Shown here in pieces: positions 7,870 through 13,564 of a DNA stretch of 13,564 nt. Made by a program: the position numbers and the translations under genes. A model generated the notes under the pieces. That model did not search any database and had not been told where the DNA came from. It worked only from the letters and a program-made list of their open reading frames with translations. The first letter of the stretch is position 1, and every line of letters starts with the position of its first letter. The stretch lies in contig DATJYV010000150.1 of the NCBI GenBank assembly GCA_035499415.1, forward strand, positions 1-13,564. Direction: 5' to 3'. The DNA is from DATJYV01 sp035499415 (GTDB taxonomy: Bacteria > Bacteroidota > Ignavibacteria > UBA10030).

Positions 7870-8757
7870 TTATTTTTTCTTGACGAGATCCTTCTTCCGT
7901 TTCAGCAACTCGTTGGCCCTCCAGGACTCGAAGACAAACCATTGGGGCGAAGAAGAGCTCTGCACGAAGTACTTGTTCAGCTCTTTCCGGAAGGAGAACC
8001 GGAGTTGATTTCCCGCGAACGTGATTTCCGACGCGACCTTTGGAGCGGTCGAGACGGAATCGGCGAAGTCGTCTGCGGTGATGTTCGCGAGTTGAGAGAG
8101 GAGCGAATTGACGGCGCCGGCATCGGTCGAATCCTTTCCGACCATCCACACGCTGTCCTTGTTTGCGAGCGTGAACGTTGTGTCGCCGTACTGGAACCGG
8201 ACTTCCCTGATGGTTTCACGCTGCGTCGCGAGCACCGTCCGGTCTCGCCAATCGCGCAGCGCGCGGTTGAACGAGAAACCGAGCGTCCCGTCCACAAGCA
8301 CCACGTCATTGGACGAAGGTTTTCGGACGTATGTTTCTGTGAAACTGCTCGACGCTTTTCCCACGATGAAATTCGCCTTTTCGGCCCCGTGTTCGAACAT
8401 TGTCACGAAGGTTCCGGTCGAATCAACCTGGAAGACCGATTGCTTTTGGGGGTTGCTGGAGACAACGCCGTGGACCTCCATATTCTTCGCTTGTTGAATG
8501 ACCGTCGCGACGTTGTTTTGGTCTGCCCGGTAATGGATCGGTTCCTCGATAAACCAATCGATCCCGTGTTTCTCCAGCATGGTTCGCGCTGACGGAGATT
8601 TGATGACGATCTTGTCTACGGCAAGGGAATCGATCGTGAAGAGCGTGCCGGAGCTGCCGGTGGTGGAGCTCTGCTCGCCCGGCCTCCGGAGAACCAGAAG
8701 CGTGGCGAGGACGAGGAAGATAACGAGGCCGACGAGGATGAGCGTATTTCGTTTCAT
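7870..8757 (-). CDS. DUF4340 domain protein of an ABC exporter cluster
   Basis: The 295-residue product has one N-terminal membrane helix (about 5-23) with a short cytoplasmic start. A Ser/Gly/Thr-rich linker follows, and then a soluble part facing the periplasm. Residues about 65-240 match my knowledge of DUF4340 (WFIEEPIHYRADQNNV; FIVGKA; YVRKP; WRDRTVL). The tail is strongly basic (LLKRKKDLVKKK). DUF4340 proteins regularly follow GldG-like genes in clusters with an ABC-2 permease and ATPase; their role is unknown. The ATG lies 12 nt after the GldG-like stop without a Shine-Dalgarno. It is the last gene before the terminator. I infer a periplasmic accessory subunit. Confidence 0.85.
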   Translation of the reverse strand: MKRNTLILVGLVIFLVLATLLVLRRPGEQSSTTGSSGTLFTIDSLAVDKIVIKSPSARTMLEKHGIDWFIEEPIHYRADQNNVATVIQQAKNMEVHGVVSSNPQKQSVFQVDSTGTFVTMFEHGAEKANFIVGKASSSFTETYVRKPSSNDVVLVDGTLGFSFNRALRDWRDRTVLATQRETIREVRFQYGDTTFTLANKDSVWMVGKDSTDAGAVNSLLSQLANITADDFADSVSTAPKVASEITFAGNQLRFSFRKELNKYFVQSSSSPQWFVFESWRANELLKRKKDLVKKK

Positions 8758-8769
8758 GATGCGGGGAAG

Positions 8770-10314
8770 CTAGAGGGACGATTCGAGGGATTTCTTGAGA
8801 CTGACGCGCCTTCGCCAGCGGAGAAGTCCGTATGCGATGACGATCGCCGGGGGAAGGACGAGGTCGCCGTACTTGACCAGCTGCTTTGCGCCGTCCGATA
8901 TTTGCTCCAACGGGGGGAGCGAGACATTCTTCGAGCGGATCGTGATCAACCCCGCGTCGTCTGCAAGATAATCGACGATGTTGGAGAAAAACGTCAGGTT
9001 GTTGCGGTTGGAAAGAAAATCATCCTTCATAAAATCCCCGTCCCCCACCACCAGGATCCGCGTGACGGGGCTCGAACTGACTGCGGGGGCGAGCGGTTTG
9101 CCGGCAAAAAAACTCTTGAACGACCCTTCGACGACGGCGGCCATCGGGATGCCCGACTCCTGCATATCCGCCTGGGTGTAGTGCTGGAACGGGTCGAGCA
9201 TCGCAAACCCGGTCTGCCGGCCGCTCTGCTTGGATGATCGCACGAGGACCTCTGCCTTCAGCCCCTTCGAAGCCGCGAAGGAAGTGTCGACGGAGCTCAC
9301 GAAGTAGAAAATGATGCTTTGCAGGTCCTTGACGATCGGATTTGTCTTGTCGAACGTTGCCGCGTTGGGGAGATACGGGAACGGGATCTGGCTTTGGATC
9401 TGGAACGGACCCTGCTGCTGCATGACGGTGACGTTGGCGCACTGCGCGTCGCGGATGAGGTCGGCGTTGACCCGGACGCCGTAGTTCTCGAGCATGTCGT
9501 CAAGCCCCAGGTCGACCGGCTGGGCAAAGCGCTGCTGAAGATTCGCATTCATCCTGTTCAGCAGGAACGCGACCTTCCCGCCGTGCATGATGTACTGGTC
9601 GAGTGAATATTTCGCGCTGTCGGAAAACCGCGTCATCGGCGAGATGACCAGAAGCGCGGCGATGTCCTGCGGAACCGGCGCGTTGCGGGAGAGGTCGACG
9701 GGAACGAGCTCGTACTGGGCAGACACCTCTTCGTCCGCCTTTTTCAGACTCGAGAGCTCGGGCTCCTGGTGCCCCGTCGTGTAGCCGATCTTTTTCTTTG
9801 TCCGCGTCGTCAGCCGCTTCAGCGCGCTGCTGATATCGTACTCGAGCGAACCGAGATTTTGGACAACCGGTATCGTTTCTTTCCGGTCTTCGTAGAGAAA
9901 CACCAGCCCAAGGTAGGCGCGCTTGACTTCGAACTTATCCTCCTTGACCGCCTGCACCTCGACCGCCGGAATGCCGTCCTGTCGCGCCTGCTGTTCCGCT
10001 TTGTCCCCTTCGGGGTTGATGAACTCGAAATGGAGATTCCCGTTGGAATACGCCCGATAATCATTGAGGATGTCCAGAACGGCGCGTCGATTATTGTTGT
10101 ACGGCGACGGCAGGTCTTCGGTGAAATACGCCTTGACGCTCACGCGGTCGTCGAGCGACCGGACGAGGTTCTTGCTCGCATCCGAGAGCGTGTAGATCTT
10201 CTGCCGTGTGAGGTCAATGCGGGTGAAGAGCCGCACCGAAATGACGTTCAGCAGAATCAGCACGACCAGCAGCAGGCCGACGCGGAGGAGGGATTGGGCC
10301 TTTTTGGTTTTCAT
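8770..10314 (-). CDS. GldG-like ABC transporter auxiliary protein
   Basis: The 514-residue product has an N-terminal helix (about 10-30, LLRVGLLLVVLILLNVISV) and a C-terminal helix (about 484-500) followed by basic residues. Between them lies a large extracytoplasmic part. Just after the first helix, RIDLTRQKIYTLSDAS (32-47) is the usual opening of the GldG family. GldG works with the GldF permease and GldA ATPase; in Flavobacterium they are linked to gliding, but homologues are widespread in non-gliding bacteria, so motility is not implied here. The ATG is 37 nt after the permease stop, with no Shine-Dalgarno visible. I infer a periplasmic domain that handles the exported substrate or couples it to the permease; no substrate is suggested by sequence. 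Confidence 0.9.
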   Translation of the reverse strand: MKTKKAQSLLRVGLLLVVLILLNVISVRLFTRIDLTRQKIYTLSDASKNLVRSLDDRVSVKAYFTEDLPSPYNNNRRAVLDILNDYRAYSNGNLHFEFINPEGDKAEQQARQDGIPAVEVQAVKEDKFEVKRAYLGLVFLYEDRKETIPVVQNLGSLEYDISSALKRLTTRTKKKIGYTTGHQEPELSSLKKADEEVSAQYELVPVDLSRNAPVPQDIAALLVISPMTRFSDSAKYSLDQYIMHGGKVAFLLNRMNANLQQRFAQPVDLGLDDMLENYGVRVNADLIRDAQCANVTVMQQQGPFQIQSQIPFPYLPNAATFDKTNPIVKDLQSIIFYFVSSVDTSFAASKGLKAEVLVRSSKQSGRQTGFAMLDPFQHYTQADMQESGIPMAAVVEGSFKSFFAGKPLAPAVSSSPVTRILVVGDGDFMKDDFLSNRNNLTFFSNIVDYLADDAGLITIRSKNVSLPPLEQISDGAKQLVKYGDLVLPPAIVIAYGLLRWRRRVSLKKSLESSL

Positions 10315-10351
10315 GCCGGGCGAAGGACCGGGGAAGTCGACGGGGACCGTT

Positions 10352-11119
10352 TCACCATTTTCTTCGCTCCAGGGAGACGACGGAGAGATAAAAGGTGAAA
10401 CCGAGCAACGATGCGAAATAGATCAGGTCCCGCGAGTCGATGACGCCGCGCGCAATGCTCGAGAAATGATAATCGATCCCGAGGAATTCAAACACGCTGG
10501 CAAGAAAATCGGGGACGTACAACAGGACCTTGTCGAACATGAACAGGATGAAGACGAAGACGAACCCGACGATGAACGCGATAATCTGATTCTCCGTCAG
10601 GCTCGACGCGAACAGGCCGACAGCGACGTAAACTCCCGCCATCAGCAGCAACCCGATGTAACCGCCGATGACCGGGCCGAGGTCGACATCACCCAGAAAG
10701 GCGATGCTGATATAATAGAGGACGGTCGGGGCCAGCGCGATGGCAATGAGCGCCCAGGCCGCGAGGAACTTCCCGAGGACGACTTCGGCGTCGAGGAGCG
10801 GCTTGGTCGCGAGAAGCTCGATCGTCCCGCTCTTCTTCTCTTCCGCGAGGAGGCGCATCGTGATCGCCGGGACGACGAACAGAAAAACCGCGGGGACAAC
10901 CTCGAACATCAGCCGGAGCGACGCAACATTCATCAGAAAGAGATTGCTCGTGTGGAACCATCCGACGATGGCGAGGAAGACGACGATGACGACATACGCG
11001 ACGGCGGAATTGAAATACGAACGCAACTCCTTCGTGAAAATCGTCCCCACGTTGGAGAGACTTTCCCGCATTTGCTGCATCTGCAGCGAACTCATCACTC
11101 CCGGTTTCTCGTCGGCCAT
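10352..11119 (-). CDS. ABC-2 type permease (GldF-like)
   Basis: The 255-residue product has six predicted membrane helices at about 37-55, 72-91, 113-140, 149-171, 178-200 and 232-250. Between helices 2 and 3 lies TMRLLAEEKKSGTIELLATK (87-106), the conserved loop of ABC-2 permeases that contacts the ATPase. The amino end is about 35 cytoplasmic residues rich in Met and Gln, and other in-frame ATGs (codons 9, 14, 17) could serve as start; the first is chosen because it lies 6 nt after the ATPase stop. No Shine-Dalgarno is visible, so translational coupling is plausible. It should form the membrane channel of the exporter with the ATPase encoded just upstream. Confidence 0.92.
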   Translation of the reverse strand: MADEKPGVMSSLQMQQMRESLSNVGTIFTKELRSYFNSAVAYVVIVVFLAIVGWFHTSNLFLMNVASLRLMFEVVPAVFLFVVPAITMRLLAEEKKSGTIELLATKPLLDAEVVLGKFLAAWALIAIALAPTVLYYISIAFLGDVDLGPVIGGYIGLLLMAGVYVAVGLFASSLTENQIIAFIVGFVFVFILFMFDKVLLYVPDFLASVFEFLGIDYHFSSIARGVIDSRDLIYFASLLGFTFYLSVVSLERRKW

Positions 11120-11125
11120 GGTCGT

Positions 11126-12082
<957 letters not shown>

Positions 12083-12132
12083 GCAGGAACTTCAGGTTGG
12101 ATGTCGGTTCTCAATCTCGAAAAAGCGGAACA

Positions 12133-12161
12133 ATGTTACTGAAAAGACGAAAAATTGTCAA
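12133..12161 (-). promoter_or_regulatory. Sigma70-type promoter of the ABC exporter unit
   Basis: On the minus strand a perfect -35 box TTGACA (12161-12156) is separated by 17 nt from TAACAT (12138-12133). Transcription should begin near 12126, leaving an untranslated leader of about 44 nt before the ATG at 12082. The spacer is T-rich. This is the best promoter match in the window. Confidence 0.75.
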
Positions 12162-12233
12162 GATTTTCTTCACCACTCTGAGCAAAGAGGGAGTTAGACG
12201 AACTCCGGGACGGAGAAGTTCCCGACGGTGGAA

Positions 12234-13310
12234 TCAAAACAGGGATTGTTGCAGAGCAGACGGACGGACGAAATGTTCGGTGGAAAGTTTGAGGGGAGAG
12301 GTGTTGAGGGAATGCTTCCGGCAGTGGAGCTGAAAAAGCTGTTGAATCGAGCGGGCAAGCTCGCCTTCGCCGGTCATGCGTTTTCCGAATTCCGACTCGG
12401 AGAGTTTTCCGCCCCGCACGCCGCGAATGCGGTTCAGCACTTTGGCCGCTTGCTCCGGGTACTCCCGCTTGATCCATTCGATGAACAGATCCTTCAGGGC
12501 ATACGGGAGCCGGAGCAGCGTATGACCGGCCCACCGGGCTCCGTGGTCTGCTGCGGCGCGGAGGATGGAAGGAATTTCCATGTCGTTCAGGCCGGGAATG
12601 ATCGGGGCGACGTTGACGCCGACCGGAACACCGTTGCGTGCGAGGAGCTCGATGGTCTCGAGGCGTCGCGCCGGCGACGAAGTCCGCGGCTCCATTTTCC
12701 TGACGAGACTCTGACGAAGCGTGGTGACGCTGATGATCACGAACGCGCATTGCACGGATGCCAGCTCACGAAGCAGGTCGATGTCCCGTTGGATAAGCGC
12801 ATTCTTGGTGATCATCGACACGGGGTTTCGATACTTGAGAAAAACCTGGAGACACTTTCGCGTCAACTCAAGATTTCGCTCGACCGGCTGGTAGCAGTCG
12901 GTGTTGCCCGAGAAGACGATCGTTTCGGGTTTCCATGAACGGCCCGCAAACTCATCGTCCAATAATTTCGCCGCATCCAGCTTGACCATGATCTTCGATT
13001 CAAAATCGAGGCCCGACGAGAATCCGAGATACTCATGCGACGGGCGCGCATAGCAGTAGACGCATCCGTGCTCACAACCGCGGTACGGATTAATGCTGTA
13101 ACGGAAACCGAGGTCGGGGCTGTCGTTGACCGCGAGGATGGACTTGGAGGAATCGACGTAGAACTTCGTCTCGATCCGCGGCGGCGGCGCATCGGGCAGC
13201 GTGTCCGCGACTGAATCATCGGGGAACGCTTCAACGCGAAGTTCTTCGAATCGATTGTGAGGGTTGAATCCCGCCCCCCGGCCGACGACCGCTTCCTGGC
13301 GACCAAACAT
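12234..13310 (-). CDS. PA0069-family radical SAM protein
   Basis: The 358-residue product has the radical SAM cluster motif CX3CX2C (Cys79, Cys83, Cys86) within NPYRGCEHGCVYCYARPSHE. This context, the opening VGRGAGFNPHNRFE, and the later segments SGNTDCYQP and LLRLPYALKDLF fit the PA0069 family, within the wider SplB-like (spore photoproduct lyase-like) group. It would bind a [4Fe-4S] cluster and S-adenosylmethionine in the cytoplasm. The reaction of this family is unknown; the distant link to SplB hints at nucleic acid repair but does not prove it. The length is normal for the family. The ATG has only a C-run upstream and lies next to the predicted transcription start, so the mRNA may be leaderless. 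The gene has its own promoter and is separated from the ABC unit by 151 nt. Confidence 0.93.
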   Translation of the reverse strand: MFGRQEAVVGRGAGFNPHNRFEELRVEAFPDDSVADTLPDAPPPRIETKFYVDSSKSILAVNDSPDLGFRYSINPYRGCEHGCVYCYARPSHEYLGFSSGLDFESKIMVKLDAAKLLDDEFAGRSWKPETIVFSGNTDCYQPVERNLELTRKCLQVFLKYRNPVSMITKNALIQRDIDLLRELASVQCAFVIISVTTLRQSLVRKMEPRTSSPARRLETIELLARNGVPVGVNVAPIIPGLNDMEIPSILRAAADHGARWAGHTLLRLPYALKDLFIEWIKREYPEQAAKVLNRIRGVRGGKLSESEFGKRMTGEGELARSIQQLFQLHCRKHSLNTSPLKLSTEHFVRPSALQQSLF

Positions 13311-13317
13311 GGGGGGG

Positions 13318-13346
13318 ACGATACGACAAAATTGTCATAGAGTCAA
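13318..13346 (-). promoter_or_regulatory. Predicted promoter of the radical SAM gene
   Basis: On the minus strand TTGACT (13346-13341) is followed by a 17-nt spacer and TATCGT (13323-13318). The match is 5 of 6 at -35 and 4 of 6 at -10. The expected start site is about 13311-13312, directly beside the ATG at 13310. No other convincing promoter is seen upstream. Confidence 0.6.
13325..13336. promoter_or_regulatory. Operator-like dyad 1 (GACAAAATTGTC)
   Basis: Two 5-nt arms, GACAA and TTGTC, are exactly complementary around a central AA. The site fills most of the spacer between the -35 and -10 boxes of the radical SAM promoter, a classic repressor position. It is paired with a second, similar dyad 31 bp away. 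I cannot match it to a named regulator. Confidence 0.5.
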
Positions 13347-13355
13347 CAGACTTTG

Positions 13356-13367
13356 GACAGATTTGTC
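13356..13367. promoter_or_regulatory. Operator-like dyad 2 (GACAGATTTGTC)
   Basis: This site has the form GACA-N4-TGTC and agrees with dyad 1 at 10 of 12 positions. It starts 31 bp from dyad 1, close to three helical turns, and lies upstream of the -35 box on the minus strand. Flanking bases also make 13323-13330 and 13362-13369 an 8-bp perfect inverted repeat. Confidence 0.45.
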
Positions 13368-13380
13368 GTGGCACTAGAAC

Positions 13381-13564
13381 GGCCAGGGAGAATTTGATAA
13401 TTTGATAACTGGTTAATTGGGTAAGTGAACTGCGGGTAACGCGTTCCTTCGTTGAATGCGCCTCCCTGACGAAGTAGAAGAATAAAGAGGTTGTTGCGTT
13501 TAAGCGCGGCGTGAGGTAACTTTTGGTGATTATTTTTCTGCCAGCAGGTCGGGCCTCACTTTGT
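13381..13564. other. Intergenic stretch at window end, no confident gene
   Basis: This part is richer in A/T than the genes. It holds a tandem 8-bp repeat (AATTTGAT twice, 13391-13406). I see no tRNA, no terminator-like hairpin with a T-run and no gene I recognise. One minus-strand frame stays open from 13563 past the radical SAM start to about 13219, but it overlaps the promoter and the start of a well-supported gene in another frame, and its translation shows no family I know. Confidence 0.5.
13391..13406. repeat. Tandem 8-bp repeat AATTTGAT x2
   Basis: AATTTGAT occurs twice in a row (13391-13398 and 13399-13406) in the intergenic stretch. Two copies alone could arise by slippage. It may mark the edge of an interspersed repeat, but that cannot be judged from one copy. 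Confidence 0.6.

Noticed and set aside
12148..12161. Shared GACAATTTT between the ABC unit promoter and dyad 1 of the radical SAM promoter
   Set aside because: In the ABC promoter the match overlaps the -35 box and there is no TGTC arm, so it is better explained by the TTGACA consensus than by a common operator.
12190..12206. Possible terminator after the radical SAM gene
   Set aside because: The stem is only 6 bp (GGAGTT / AACTCC, 5-nt loop) and is followed on the minus strand by CTCTTTGC, not a U-run. Competing folds with 12211-12220 exist. It is too weak to call.

Overview
The window looks like chromosomal DNA from a G+C-rich member of the FCB (Fibrobacterota-Chlorobiota-Bacteroidota) group, most likely an Ignavibacteria/Chlorobi-type bacterium. 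Four things point there. A secreted subtilase ends in a type IX secretion (T9SS) type A sorting domain with the motif NYPNPFNPSTTIRF. A transporter set resembles GldA/GldF/GldG. Several envelope lipoproteins are parvulin-type. Most start codons lack a Shine-Dalgarno sequence. The species cannot be named from this sequence. All recognised genes lie on the minus strand, so they read from high to low coordinates; the long plus-strand open frames are antisense shadows.

Region by region, in transcription order: (1) 13564-13311 is an intergenic stretch holding a sigma70-type promoter and two near-identical 12-bp dyads, with no confident gene. (2) 13310-12234 is a PA0069-family radical SAM protein. 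(3) 12233-12083 is a spacer with a strong promoter (TTGACA, 17 nt, TAACAT). (4) 12082-7870 is a four-gene ABC exporter unit: ATPase, ABC-2 permease, GldG-like protein and DUF4340 protein. It ends at an intrinsic terminator, so a whole transcription unit can be read from promoter to terminator. (5) 7737-1 is a second unit: a large parvulin lipoprotein, a small SurA-N-like lipoprotein (GTGA overlap), a SurA-like chaperone with two parvulin domains, a MoxR AAA+ ATPase, a T9SS-exported subtilase, and a membrane-anchored von Willebrand A protein cut by the window edge.

The second unit reads as an envelope-biogenesis cluster. Three periplasmic folding factors would escort proteins to the outer membrane or T9SS. 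The MoxR ATPase and the vWA membrane protein form the usual MoxR/vWA pair, but a secreted protease stands where a DUF58 gene is often found. The ABC unit probably exports or remodels something at the inner membrane; its substrate is unknown. The most striking non-coding signal is the paired dyad embedded in a promoter that would give an almost leaderless mRNA for the radical SAM gene. I found no mobile element, CRISPR array, tRNA or rRNA. I see suggestive gene arrangements but no clearly new multi-gene system.
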